This document shows positions 12,011 through 24,425 of a stretch of DNA of 64,000 nucleotides, piece by piece. The stretch comes from Gentiana macrophylla (taxonomy: Eukaryota > Streptophyta > Magnoliopsida > Gentianales > Gentianaceae), in assembly GCA_026214975.1 (NCBI GenBank), contig JAOBSW010001190.1, positions 1 through 64,000 on the forward strand, written 5' to 3'. Both the position numbers and the translations under genes were made by a program. Every line of letters begins with the position of its first letter. Position 1 is the stretch's first letter. A model generated the notes under the pieces. It was given only the letters and a program-made list of their open reading frames with translations, had not been told where the DNA came from and did not search any database.

Positions 12011-13806
12011 CCATGTTCATCAAAGGATGAACGAATTTGAAATTTGCAAGTCCTGGTCATAGTGACACAAGCAACATTACTCAAGCATGTAAGCAGATCT
12101 CAAAGCCAATCTCAATGACTCTTTATAGAGCATCACTTCTGTGCTCAACAGACAGTATCACTGTCAACATACTGATCAATCCAGTTTGATCATTCAAAGC
12201 ATTGTTTGTTGCACCACGAATTTCTCCATCCAATGGATGAGATTAACCGGTCACCGGTGCTACGTCTAGTGCTAGTACATGCACGTACACTTGTGTCTCG
12301 AAAAGACACAGTAACATTTGGATTCACCTCGATGTATCCTTTCCTTTCGGTTCAGTGAACAGAAGATCATCACAATTACCACATCTGGTTTGTGTTCAAC
12401 AGAACCACAACCGGGTGTGAACTAGTTCAACCTTGGCATTTGTTAACATAAAACTCTGCAAAATAAACCTTGATTTGTACTAGTTCAACTTTCATTTTCC
12501 GTTCAAACGGTAGTACTATGTGACATTTACTCATACATATATTAGGTACGATTAAGTTAACAACGTTTACCAATCATAGCACTTATAGTTCATTAATATG
12601 TTTTACATACATATTAATCTAGCAACACTATGTTTTACAACGTTTACCAACACTATTGTGTCCCACGTATAGAATACAAAATCCGTAAATCACTCCACAC
12701 ACGATACGATCTGTGTCCCACGTATAGAATACAAAATATTGAGATTCATAGTTAGGTTCTGACGATTAGTCCTAAATGCCGTGGCACTCGACACATACCA
12801 AATAATTTGTAGTAAATACATCCAAGAAACTCAAATATTCATCCATACCACATCAAATAAATTTTGCCAAGAAATCATACCTTTTGCGTTTTGTCAAAAT
12901 ATAATAGAATCAGAAACATCTCCCTCAAGCAAAATACTTCACCGTACGCATTCAAATTTTTCCGTGAATTGGTGCACCACGACTTGGGTGAATCTCCAAG
13001 TATTATCACCAAAAGAGAAGCAGGTCAATAGTAGTTTTATAATGCCGATTAATTCGATTACACGTATCAAAATAATTCACGCAATTTTAATTACTACTAA
13101 AATTATTAGCATTAGATACATGTTTCTCTTCCAAGCAAAATCAATTTTATATTCCTTTCCATAAAGCGAAAGCCGTACTACACTAATGAATACAAAAAAG
13201 AACAAGGAATATGTGTTCTTGATGAATGTTTTTTTCCCTTTCCCCTTAATAAATCTTGCTGTACACACTCAAATATATAGTGAATATTATCAGCCCAAAT
13301 ATAAAGAAACAACACAGCAAATATTTACATCAAATTAACTAGCTTGGTTGTTTACCACAACCACGTAATACCTGCTTTGTTTGTTTGTTTGTTTTTATTT
13401 TATTTTATTTATTATTATTATTATTTTTTATTTTATTTTTTTATGATCCGTAGTTGATCAATAAAGATATTACATACAACCAATATCACCAATCACTATA
13501 CTACTCGATCCGTTCCTTGCATACAGGATCAATTAAAACAACACAGGAAGTGTTTGTACATCACTTGATTAATTTATTTCTAAACCACTTAATGGATCAA
13601 AGGTGAAATATTTTTTTTCCTTCTCATGGACGCACTGTTCAACAAGAAAGAAAATAATATATATCGTCTGGTATTTAGACTACTCATAGCAACAAATCTT
13701 TCAATTACGTTGGAATTTTGCGTTCTGTAGATTTTAAACTATAGCAGGGAAGAGAAATAACCGATCAAATCCAAATCACTACACACTTCAAAATTTGTCT
13801 TAAGCT
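12011..13806 (-). other. Copia F 5' interior (expected gag/protease region), no recognisable domain
   Basis: This is where gag and protease should lie, but no CCHC knuckle or DTG/DSG motif can be supported. It holds a repeated 26-base segment with an LTR-end fragment (12657-12738) and low-complexity T/A tracts at about 13376-13440. The frame at 12781-13164 is a chance ORF on the other strand. Confidence 0.4.
12657..12738. repeat. Short direct repeat flanking an LTR-terminus fragment
   Basis: TGTGTCCCACGTATAGAATA and the next six bases occur at 12657 and again at 12713. Between them is a ~27-base piece matching the outer end of the copia F LTR in the orientation opposite to the element. It looks like a duplication involving a partial LTR end. 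Confidence 0.5.
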
Positions 13807-14945
13807 TGTTGGGATAGTGTATCGTGTGTGGAGTGATTTACGGAACAGATCCGTAATTCACGGATGGAATTACGGATAATTAAATGCACAAATTAATGTA
13901 GATCTAACACATCAAAGCAACTATGGTTCAGATGTAATAAATCAACACAAGTAAATGATAGATCTAATGAAATACATATATGATGATTAAGATCTAACAG
14001 TTAAACTATCACCACACCGATCTGACTTGAAAGTAAAGCAATATAAAGTGCAATGCATAAATAAATGACAAACCGAGGCGAGTATGAACTCTTTCCTTAA
14101 GACAATTGCTCTCCGTATATGGTGCCCGGCGGTTGTAGCAACTGTCTCCCAAGATACAATGGCTTTCGTCTCGGATTTAGAGGCACTTCAAAAATCCGAG
14201 CTCCGGCGAACTTACATAGTGCTCCGACTTCTCTTCGACTCAATATCTAGATCTATATGACTGACTCTTTGTGGTGGAAAGACACAAGAGAAAATTCGAT
14301 GCTTAAACTCTCATCCATGGGGTTCTTTATATAGTGGAGAGGAGGAACCAATGCTCAAATATGATTGGCCGAGACACATCACCAAACTTTTCCCCTTGGA
14401 AAAGTAATGGCCGACTTCTCCCTCAAAGAAAGAACGTTGGCCGAAATTATTAGGCTAATTTCGAATTATTCCACTCATCTGATTGGTCGAACGACTCAAT
14501 GAATTCTGATTGGTCGAATGACACAATAATATTCCAAAATTAATTTATGGTAAATTTCATAAAGAAATTTTGTTCAAAAAATTAATAGTAACACCCGAAC
14601 CGAACCAAGCCGAGCTCGAGCACGAAACTTGCCCCTTGGGGCACATTTATAAGAGAATACACTAGTTCTTATATATGGAGCACAAGTCTCCCATCTTTCC
14701 AATGTGGGATATTGAGTTGAGGTACTCCCTTCAACTCTTATATCCAACACATTTCCAACCAACTTTAGGCATTAATTTCTCATTCACCCGACATCCGAAT
14801 CGAGTGATTCAAAAGCCCATCATCAACTACTCCGTATAGAGTATTTAGTGATATCATTAACTCTCGATGACATACATCGGAGCCTATCCGTAAATCACGC
14901 TAAAGTTGACTATTCAACCCTTAAAAAAAGGATTTTTCTCCAACA
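13807..14945 (-). repeat. Copia F 5' LTR (right copy)
   Basis: This is the right-hand LTR, which is the 5' LTR in the element's own orientation. It ends TGTTGG at 14945 when read on the minus strand. The G+C-rich block of the left LTR is missing. A TATA box lies at 14324-14333. Confidence 0.85.
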
Positions 14946-15472
14946 GTAGATGGGGTAGCTAAAAGTACAAATGTTGTTGCTCAAACTTCTGACCAAAAGA
15001 GGGAGGGCCAATGTGAGCACCCAAGTAAAGGGGTTATCCCCAATTCAGTGCAGACTACTGATGCTGTGACTTCTAAGGACAAACCGGTGAAAGAGGCTAA
15101 TATGAGTATCTCGAGCTGGAAGAAATAGAGAACTGCCGATGGCGTGGGATCGTCTATTACCGCAGCGGGCACATTGGGTACCACGGACCCGGCATCTTCT
15201 AAAAACAAATGTTGATCGACATGGAGTGTTCGGCGTTAAAAGAAATTCACAGCGAGCTGGTAAGGGGGTTTCAAGGAGCGGGTCCCTCTCTTTCCGTATT
15301 GTTGTTCATGTGGCTCATGTTGGCTTCCTGCCCCGGAAGGAGGGGCATGTTTGGATGAGGACGGGCTTCCACTACACAATGACCTGCCCGTTACATCTCT
15401 TAAGGAAGTACCCTACTGTAGAACTTGCGTTGGGCTCAGAAAGACCCCGCAAAGCTAGCTTTTGGCAAAGGG
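14946..15472 (+). pseudogene. Gag-like coding sequence, piece 2 of 3
   Basis: The frame resumes directly after copia F and gives about 60 open codons, hydrophilic and Lys/Ser/Thr-rich, before stops appear near 15125. From about 15340 a different frame again looks coding up to the insertion point of A2 at 15473 and continues in frame at 24426. The piece therefore carries at least one shift. No named domain is recognised. Confidence 0.4.
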
Positions 15473-16295
15473 TGTAACATCCCGACTTTTCATAAAAGGT
15501 TAAAATAGTCATTGGGTGTATTTACTACGACCTAATTATTATTTATCCCATTTATTTAATTAAAAAGGAATTAATTAAAGGATTTAGCTATTAATTATAA
15601 AGGATTTAATTATTGGCTATAAAAGGAAATAATTCCCAAAATACTTATTAGTTCACACGCATATTACGATAAAAAGGAGATGCGGCGCAACCAGAGGCAA
15701 ATGAGGCGAGGAGAAAAAAATTTGAAAAGGAGAGCGTAAATTTCAACCGTGTGTGACCAATCCGTTCATCTGTTCAAGATGCCGCATGAGAGAAAAGTGA
15801 TCATCGCGAAGAGACGCAACTTTGGAAAATAACATCTCTCAATTTCGTAAGTTTTCGATTTAGCCATAGTTTTTGGTATTCGTAGAGTTCGATTCTTCAA
15901 AAATTCGTATCTTTCAATCTGTAGCTCTGTTTCGCAGACATGAGTAGTCGAAACGATCGTCTTGGAGCGTAGAATAATCTAAAAATAGTTTCGCAGCAAT
16001 TAATCCAGGTAATCTGCAGTTTTATGCACTTTTTCAGTTTCGTTTTTTGCCAGAAAATAGGATTTTAGGGTTTCTTGTTGATCAAATAGGTTTTGGGGTT
16101 GAGGATCAACAGTTGTTGCAGTTGCTTGGTGTTTTGCTTTCAGTTTTGCTGGAAATTAAGGTAAGAGGCTCTTCCTAATGAGTAATTATAGTTTTATAAT
16201 GATAGGTTGAGTTTTGGTGTTGTTCGTTGATAGAATTCATGCTAAGTTGTAATTAATGAGTTGTGATATGTTTTGGTATATTTGTGTTGAGTTTT

Positions 16296-16330
<35 letters not shown>

Positions 16331-17441
16331 ATTCAATAACATTAATTAAACATAAGCAAGCTTCGATTGAATTTCTGATTCGTTCAGTTAAAACACCGAA
16401 TGTACTCTTAAAGGGAGTTGAAGTTCGGATCCGTCGGAAGAGCACGAAAGGGCTTGTGCTTTGATGGATTAGTATTCATCAATGTCTGTGTAATTGCTAG
16501 GCCTTGTCCATGTCTAATGGTCTAGGAAAGAGAGTAGTATGTGTGAGGGAGATTACTTGAAAACACTTAGGTGGCTAGTTAACAACAGATAATAATTACA
16601 TATGTGTAGTAAAAGATAAAACGTCACTTATTCTCGGTTAGGCACTCTTTCATATCGGCGATGTGATACGTTCATAAAAGGTGAACAACGCATTTCTTTG
16701 GCCTATAAACGGTGAATGGCGGTGGAGGAAATTCATCGGACGATACGCATACCGGGAGACCCGGAGCTAATCGGTGCTAATCACCGTTAGTTAGCAAGTA
16801 TATCTTTGGTGATGAACGCCATGCGTAGTGTCCTTGAGTAATGATGTAACAAAGATAAGTTAAGCTAGAAATGTTTAGTCATGACATGTCGATGGGCATG
16901 GATTGAACCCTAGATTGAGTCGGTCTCATAAAGATAATTAATAATCATAATAATACACTTTCGTTGTATAACTTAGTTATTCATTAGCTTCTCACTTTTA
17001 CTAAGTACTTTGTACTTACCTCCTTTGCATTTTCTTTTGTATGCATTGTGGGGTGAGAAGGCGAACAGGTTGATCAGGTAGATGACGACTTTTGAAGGCT
17101 TTGAGGTCTTGACGAAGTTTCTAGTTCCTTTTCCTTGTAAAGGTTTGTACCAGACTAGTTGTATTTATTTTCTTAGACTTGTTGTACTTCTACTTTTAAG
17201 ACCTCGTATTGTATAAGTCTTTGGGTTTTTCATCGTTGTAATTTAACTATCCATCTTTAGTATGGTTAATTTCTATTCTTAGTAGCATTTATGTTTTACC
17301 CGAGTCTTTTTAGCTTCCGTTTGCTTTTATTTGATACTGACGGCGTAGAGGCTTGCGTATAATATTAGATTTATTTAATGCTATACGGCGCCGAACGTTC
17401 TCTTCCGGATAAGGGCTCGGTATCCGGGAGCGGGCGTTCTG
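15473..17441 (+). repeat. A2 5' LTR
   Basis: It aligns along its whole length with 22423-24425. Most differences are one-base indels. At 16299-16329 it has 31 T where the other LTR has an AT repeat. The TATA box is at 15618-15626. Confidence 0.9.
15618..15626 (+). promoter_or_regulatory. TATA box of A2 LTR
   Basis: TATAAAAGG lies about 145 bases into the LTR; the counterpart at 22568 has one extra A. It is likely the promoter of the element's genomic RNA. Confidence 0.5.
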
Positions 17442-17443
17442 AT

Positions 17444-17456
17444 TGGTATCGAGCCA
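17444..17456 (+). other. A2 primer binding site
   Basis: TGGTATCGAGCC resembles the complement of the initiator-Met tRNA 3' end, with a small difference from the more usual TGGTATCAGAGC. Confidence 0.65.
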
Positions 17457-17869
17457 AGCCGCCCTTTTTTCCTATGCTTCTTCCTCGAAGATTGGATTTC
17501 TTTAGACCTTTTAGAACCTTTCTGATCTCTCTTGTTCTTGGTGGTAAATTCTCGTAGGATTAGGAATCCTTAGAACGTGGTTAAGTTGCACTAGGACCAA
17601 GTGAAAAGTCTCCTTAGGGAAAAGTTAGGTTGAGTTTTAAGCTCACATCTCTTATGTGATCCTCTTAAGTTTTGTTCCTTTCGAGAACCCTTATTAGGAT
17701 CCCTCTTTCCTTTTGGAATCTTCGAATCTTTCTCTAATGTTCTTCTTTTTGAGGTTTTAATGCTTTTGTAATGATACATTTGGTTCAATTCACTTCCTTG
17801 TAACTTGGTGTTATGCAAAATGAGTAAACGATTTTGTTCACGTTTTTACATGTCATGTTATATCATTTT

Positions 17870-18350
17870 TCTTTGTTCCATGAATTCTGTAAATTTTTAT
17901 CCACTTAGAAAGTTTTCTTATCTACAATTTCTCTCTTTACATCAATTTAGTTTTCAATATATATTGTTCACAAATTGTTTAACAAGGAGGGTAATATGTT
18001 CAGAAAATTCTGCAGCGGTACTCTTACTTATCATTATGTTTTGAATAAGCTAAACACCTCCAAATGACTTGGATTTTTGTTATGTTGTATAAAACATCCT
18101 GCGCTATAATCTTTGTTTTGGAACCAAGTGCAAATTCATTTTGGTTTGAGCACAATCTGCAACACACGACAGTTGATGAAGTCCAGAAAATTTTTGACAG
18201 CTTATAGCAGTAGATGAAAAGAATTATTTTGACCGACCTATGGCTTCCCAAAAATTTTCATTTTTGAGCATCATATGTAAAACTTATATACTCACAGATT
18301 TTCTCTTTGCCTCATGTTCAAAATCAGTTCAGTTTGTTTTGTGCAGATCA
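17870..18350 (+). repeat. Internal direct repeat of family A, copy 1
   Basis: It shares ordered blocks with 19270-19760: a 'cttatctacaa' stretch, 'ttcacaaattg/ttcagaaaaat', a gcagcagca-type block, 'aagctaaacacct', and an ending around 'tttctctttg'. The inverted copies in A-inv lie at about 4330-4850 and 3070-3540. Confidence 0.6.
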
Positions 18351-19269
18351 ATTATTTCGTGGCTTATGTATGCACCCGAATTTCTCAAAACCATTTAAGT
18401 CCTCTAGTCAAGGAAGGATAGATGTCTTTCTTTCACCCTATAGGTTATAGTGTAGTAGGTTATAGGAGGTGAGAATACTTTGATTGATCTCGATTCTTAA
18501 GCTAGTTGTTACCAGGATAAGAAGTTTGGTAGGTAGAGACTAGGTGTTTTTCGTTATTGTGCTCCTCGATTGCAAGAAGCGATTGCGTGGTGATTTTCCA
18601 ATCTTATGTCTTCATCAATAAGGTTCTCTTTTATAATCATCTAGTTTCCTACTTGGTTATTCCGATTTCAAATGTTTCTTATCCATACTAATTGTAACTC
18701 ATGCTCAAGTTAAATCCTCCATTTGAAACTTGTGAAACTCGGTAAAGTCTCTTATTTGCGCAGATTTTGTTTTCCAAGTGTGTACATTCATTTGATGTGC
18801 CTTATTTTTTTAAAGATGTTTTCATCGTGTCAAATGCTTGATTTAAGAAAAATAAGTTTCTCATCCTTGAACTATTTGAACTCGACAATTGCATATCCTT
18901 CCAACCATATCATGTTTAGCTATTTTGGGGCAACACACTTTTGCATCCTAGTGATTACCCTTAATGCATCCCTTACAAGATGTTTTAGTACATACAAATT
19001 TTTGTTTAAAGACTCGACTCTACAAATCCTCCGTTTTCTCTTTTGCTATAGCTTGGTTTATGTTTACCAAAATTCTTTGACCTTTGCTTTGCTTGAGATG
19101 GTTCCACACGAATTCCATATGTAAATTTTATCCTTTAAAAGTACTCCTCAGTCGTTTCAACTCATAGTGTTAAAGGTCTCTTACTTTGGCACATACTTTT
19201 CACTGTCCTCATGTTTGGATTTACCCAACATGAGTGAATGCTTTTGTTTCCGTGTTTTCCCTTCAGGTT

Positions 19270-19760
19270 AAACAACTTACCGTGTTCCAAAAATTCTGAA
19301 AATTTTCAACAAAGTAGATTACTGTCTTATCTACAACTTCTCATTTTACATCAACTCGATAATCATTATGGATTGTTCAGAAAAATCATGTTTATGCCGG
19401 ACACTCTGTCCAGAAAATCTGCAGCAGCACCTTCACTTCTTCTTCCGTTTTGAACAGGTTAAACACCTTCAATTGATCTGAATTTTTGATATGTTGCAGA
19501 CAAAACTTTTATCTACAGATTTTATTTTGGAATTAAGTTCAGATTCTTTTTCGTTTGATCTCTATTTGCAAATCAACACAGTGTTTATTAATCTGGAAAT
19601 TCTGGCAGCTTGTGCAATCGTCAGAAATAACTGTTTTTGACCAACTTATCTTCATTCAAAAATTCTAATATTTTTATATCACCTGGAAAACTCCAGTATA
19701 TAAATCGTTTCTCTTTGGATCGTGCTCAAATTCCTCTTCGTTTGTTTTGTACAAAATGAT
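19270..19760 (+). repeat. Internal direct repeat of family A, copy 2
   Basis: Second member of the pair described at 17870-18350. It is diverged, so the duplication is older than the A2 insertion. It is also present in A-inv, so it is a family trait. Confidence 0.6.
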
Positions 19761-22408
19761 GATGTCAGATCGAGTAAAAATCCTACACAAACAACCTAAA
19801 AGGAATTTCCACCTCTTTGACTTGGGGTTAGGGCTAAGAGGGTAGTAAGTTATGATTGTCCTGTTTAGGAGTTCCTCGAAGTTTGATCTCCTTCTGAGTT
19901 AAACCTTTTAGTAGGATACTTGTAAAGCTAACGTTATAATTTCTTTTTCAGTTTTAAACAAGAACCAAGATTTTATCCTCCAGCATGCCATGTTTGATGT
20001 TCAGACCCTTTTCATGCCCTTTTGTAATTATAATTTTCTGGTAACTTGTTTCTCATGTAATCCCTCACTTGAGATTTTTTTTTTTTACTCGACAAATCCA
20101 CTCCGCTTGTTGTCATGAATCACCTCAGAAACAAATTCTACATTGTTGCACTCCCATCATTCATTTCAAACTCAAATTTGACTAAGCCTTCTGATGTCAG
20201 AATATTTTTCTTACTTGTGTTCATTCTCAGCTTCCCTCATAAGGGTAGTGTCGATGTTGTAACTTTTTCACCTAACGCTGCTTTCTTTTAAGGTATGCAT
20301 ATCCTTTCTCGCAAGTCAAAATTTTAAGCTGACCATGACATTCCTTTTCAATTACTCACCCTTAACATTCTAACAATTTATGCTAAACTAGTTTCAAGAA
20401 GAAGGTAGTCTTTGTTAAGGTGCCTTTCGAACCTAACTAGCCAATCAACTTTTGAATACCTAAACTTCTGATTTTCCAATTCAGGTTAATGTTGTATCCT
20501 TCAGTTTTAAATTTCTTTCAGGCCATTTAGAGCCATGAACCGCCATATACACCTTTTTGACTTCCCATATTCTGTTTTGGCGTTTCTGTTACCATTTTGA
20601 TACACCGGTTGACTGCCTTTTGTTTTAACTTTTCCATTCTCTCACGAGGAATGACCTCGAGCATTTATTCCTTGGCAGTGTACTATTCCTCTTGAGTAGT
20701 GCAACCTTGAACTTTTGATTTGAATCGTCAATGATCATTTAAACTTCCTTTGAAGGTTTGAATTAATTCTTTGAAATTAAACTTTATCCGACAATTCTTA
20801 AGTGTCGTTTCCTCTTCATTCAAGATCTTGTTTGCCGCTTACTTATTCAAACTTTTGATATTCCCCTACAATTCCTTGAGAGAAATTTCTATTTCTATTC
20901 CCCTACAATATCCTCTCTTTGACTACTGCAAACTTAGACACTTCTTGACAAGTGTTTATTTTATTCTAAGACCTTTCGGTGTACTCGTTTTGTCTCCATG
21001 GCCCCTTCCTGTTGGGATTCTTGCTCTCTTTTGATTTTTACATTCTCTTTTTTAGTCTTTCTGGTGCTCGACCTTGCACCTTTACTTTGTTTTTCTGTTG
21101 TGTGATGTTTCTCTATGAGACTCATGTGAACTGAAGATTTTTCCAGTTCGCCAACATCCATTTTTGTTAACCAAGTGTTTAACAATCAAGGTCACCTGCC
21201 TAGTGTCCTCAAGTTTAGCAATCTCTTTCCTTCGCATTTAATGTTTCCACGTCCATCAGGTGATGTTTCTTTTAACGTCCCAATTTTTCTAAATGCTTAT
21301 ATGAAAGCTTATTACCATCCTTTCTAGTTGCCTTTGAAGTCTTTGTAGACCACCGTATCTTGCAGAATTCCACACTCTCAAAAGAATTTCATCTGCAAGG
21401 TGTTCTTTTGTTTTTCCTTCTGGTGGCTATCTTTTGTATTATGATACAGTGCCCCCTTCTTCATTCTAGAAACACCTTCAATTTTCTCCAACACAGAATC
21501 ATCTTGTTTTGCTTGTAACCTAAGCATCCTGCCTTTTTCAAGTGCATTGTACCCTTCCTTGGCTTACCTAGTTGACATACCACCCTGGTACTCAACTTGT
21601 TACTTTTCAACTTCTTTTATTCTCCAAGCTAACTCCCCTGGCATAAGAATTGGATCAGACCGCCAGAGAGAAAGGATGGCAGATGCATGTTCTTCATCCC
21701 TAAGTAGTCTCAGAAGTCCTTCAGCTGGGATCCTTGCAATTTTTTAGCAAGCTTGTGGTGCCATGATGGAAGTTGAGATCAAAAGAAGTAAAGTGTGCCA
21801 GAAGTGTGGTTTCGGCTGGGAAGATTCAGCCTTTCGGGTTTAGGTCAGCAGGAGCAAGCAGAGAGTGTTGAACCGATGATTGCAAGATTCGAAGCGGTTG
21901 ATGAGTTTGTGAAAGAAGCAAGACAAAGACCCAGTGGTTTCCGGTTACAAGTGAGTGGCTGGAGCCCAACCAGCCATTGGTCACTGGTTAGATGAAGATA
22001 GCAACCGTTGGCATCGGAATTAGCTTTGGGGTCCGAATGCGGAAGATTGGGAAGGACGATGAAGAATGAAAACCTCGAGATGGCAATTGCAGTTCATCTC
22101 GAAGCGACCAAGATGTACAAGAGTTGGAACAGTACTTCTGGTGACATCTCGTGAAGATATAGATAGAAGAACGTGAGTTTTCTGGGATGAGTGGAGCGAT
22201 GACAGAATACGAGACCAGATTTGATATAGCAAGTCAACGAGAAGATTGAAGCGGACCGTCGCAATCTCAAGTTGGCTCAAGACAAGCAGAAGAGTTGGAA
22301 AGATGGATGAAGAAGAAGACTGTAAGAGTTGGAAGATGAAACACTTTGCAAAGTCTAGAGTTCAAGTACCTCTCGGTTACATTCGAGTTTCGAGGACGAA
22401 ACTCCTCT

Positions 22409-22422
22409 TAAGTGGGAAGGAA
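22409..22422 (+). other. A2 polypurine tract
   Basis: TAAGTGGGAAGGAA directly abuts the 3' LTR. Confidence 0.75.
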
Positions 22423-23250
22423 TGTAACATCCCGACTTTTCATAAAAGGTTAAAATAGTCATTGGGTGTATTTACTACGACCTAATTATTATTTATCCCA
22501 TTTATTTAATTAAAAAGGAATTAATTAAAGGATTTAGCTATTAATTATAAAGGATTTAATTATTGGCTATAAAAAGGAAATAATTCCCCAAAATACTTAT
22601 TAGTTCACACGCATATTCTGATAAAAAAAAGGGAGATGCGACGCAACCAGAGGCAACAGACGCAGGAGAAAAAAATTTGAAAAGGGAGAACGTAAATTTC
22701 AACCATGTGTGACCAATCCGTTCATCTGTTCAAGATGCCGCATGAAAGAAAAGTGATCATCGCGAAGAGACGCAACTTTGGAAAATAACATCTCTCAATT
22801 TCGTAAGTTTTCGATTTAGCCATAGTTTTTGGTATTCGTAGAGTTCGATTCTTTAAAAATTCGTATCTTTCAATCTGTAGCTCTGTTTCGCAGACATGAG
22901 TAGTCGAAACGATCGTCTTGGAGCGTAGAATAATCTAAAAATAGTTTCGCAGCAATTAATCCAGGTAATCTGCAGTTTTATGCACTTTTTCAGTTTCGTT
23001 TTTTGCCAGAAAATAGGATTTTAGGGTTTCTTGTTGATCAAATAGGTTTTGGGGTTGAGGATCAACAGTTGTTGCAGTTGCTTGGTGTTTTGCTTTCAGT
23101 TTTGCTGGAAATTAAGGTAAGAGGCTCTTCCTAATGAGTAATTATAGTTTTATAATGATAGGTTGAGTTTTGGTGTTGTTCGTTGATAGAATTCATGCTA
23201 AGTTGTAATTAATGAGTTGTGATATGTTTTGGTATATTTGTGTTGAGTTT

Positions 23251-23315
<65 letters not shown>

Positions 23316-24425
23316 ATTCAATAACATTAATTAAACATAAGCAAGCTTCGATTGAATTTCTGATTCGTTCAGTTAAAACACCGAATGTACTCTTAAAGGG
23401 CGTTGAAGTTCGGATCCGTCGGAAGAGCACGAAAGGGCTTGTGCTTTGATGGATTAGTATTCATCAATGTCTGTGTAATTGCTAGGCCTTGTCCGTGTCT
23501 AATGGTCTAGGAAAGAGAGTAGTATGTGTGAGGGAGATTACTTGAAAACACTTAGGTGGCTAGTTAACAATGAGATAATAATTACATATGTGTAGTAAAA
23601 GATAAAACGTCACTTATTCTCGATTAGGCACTCTTTCATATCGGCGATGTGATACGTTCATAAAAGGTGAACAACGCTTCTTTGGCCTATAAACGGCCGA
23701 ATGGCGGTGGAGGAAATTCATCGGACGATACGCATACCGGGAGACCGGAGCTAATCGGTGCTAATCACCGTTAGTTAGCAAGTATATCTTGGTGATGAAC
23801 GCCATGCGTAGTGTCCTTGAGTAATGATGTAACAAAGATAAGCTAAGCTAGAAATGTTTAGTCATGACATGTCGATGGGCATGGATTGAACCCTAGATTG
23901 AGTCGGTCTCATAAAGATAATTAATAATCATAATAATACACTTTCGTTGTATAACTTAGTTATTCATTAGCTTCTCACTTTTACTAAGTACTTTGTACTT
24001 ACCTCCTTTGCATTTTCTTTTGTATGCATTGTGGGGTGAGAAGACGAACAGGTTGATCAGGTAGATGACGACTTTTGAAGGCTTTGAGGTCTTGACGAAG
24101 TTTCTAGTTCCTTTTCCTTGTAAAGGTTGTACTGCAGAACTAGTTGTATTTATTTTCTTAGACTTGTTGTACTTCTACTTTTAAGACCTCGTATTGTATA
24201 AGTCTTTGGGTTTTTCATCGTTGTAATTTAACTATCCATCTTTAGTATGGTTAATTTCTATTCTTAGTAGCATTTATTTTTTACCCGAGTCTTTTTAGCT
24301 TCCAGTTTCTTTTATTTGATACGACGACGTAGAGGCTTGCGTATAATATTAGATTTATTTAATGCTATACGCGGCGAACGTTTCTCTTCCGGATAAAGCG
24401 CCGGTATCAGGGGCGAGAAATTCTG
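22423..24425 (+). repeat. A2 3' LTR
   Basis: Starts TGTAACATCCC and ends TTCTG before the AAGGG target copy. It contains a 58-base AT dinucleotide run (23254-23311) at the position of the poly(T) in the 5' LTR. Confidence 0.9.

Larger units (their letters stand above)
7867..14945 (-). mobile_element. Ty1-copia retrotransposon F, full length but decayed
   Basis: Two direct LTR copies (7867-9107 and 13807-14945) flank a 4.7-kb interior whose coding remains are on the minus strand in copia order: integrase (about 11480-12010), then reverse transcriptase (10152-11110), then RNase H (9660-10151). A purine tract lies just inside the left LTR, confirming the minus orientation. LTR ends are TGTTGG...CAACA. 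No exact target duplication is seen (gtgca versus gtaga). The element interrupts the gag-like sequence at 7655-7866 / 14946-15472. All ORFs carry stops and shifts, so it is not autonomous. Confidence 0.85.
17442..22422 (+). other. A2 interior, non-coding
   Basis: Nearly 5 kb of T-rich sequence on the + strand without any gag, protease, RT, RNase H or integrase motif. Short ORFs (for example 18723-19124) do not resemble known proteins and are not kept in frame in A-inv. It contains two long imperfect direct repeats (17870-18350, 19270-19760). The final part (21640-22420) is more purine-rich and ends in the pre-LTR signature. Confidence 0.7.
15473..24425 (+). mobile_element. Non-autonomous Tekay-like LTR element A2, full length
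   Basis: Two ~2-kb LTRs (15473-17441 and 22423-24425) flank a 4.98-kb interior with no gag or pol. Both LTRs start TGTAACATCCCGAC. A primer site like initiator-Met tRNA (TGGTATCGAGCC) lies two bases inside the left LTR, and a purine tract abuts the right one. The 5-bp target duplication AAGGG is exact (15468-15472 and 24426-24430). The sequence before the right LTR, 'gtttcgaggacgaaac', is the usual 3' signature of Tekay/Del chromoviruses, so I infer mobilisation by an autonomous relative. The LTRs are very similar, suggesting a fairly recent insertion. It split the gag-like sequence. Confidence 0.9.

Noticed and set aside
7867..14950. Target duplication for copia F
   Set aside because: gtgca versus gtaga match at only three of five positions, so I do not claim it.
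18723..19124. 133-codon ORF with a similar inverted frame at 3537-3932
   Set aside because: Similarity is explained by the two copies of family A. The frames drift and end differently, so no selection on protein is visible.
23209..23449. ORFs across the AT microsatellite on both strands (and 59676-59889)
   Set aside because: Ile-Tyr repeats are a by-product of the AT repeat.
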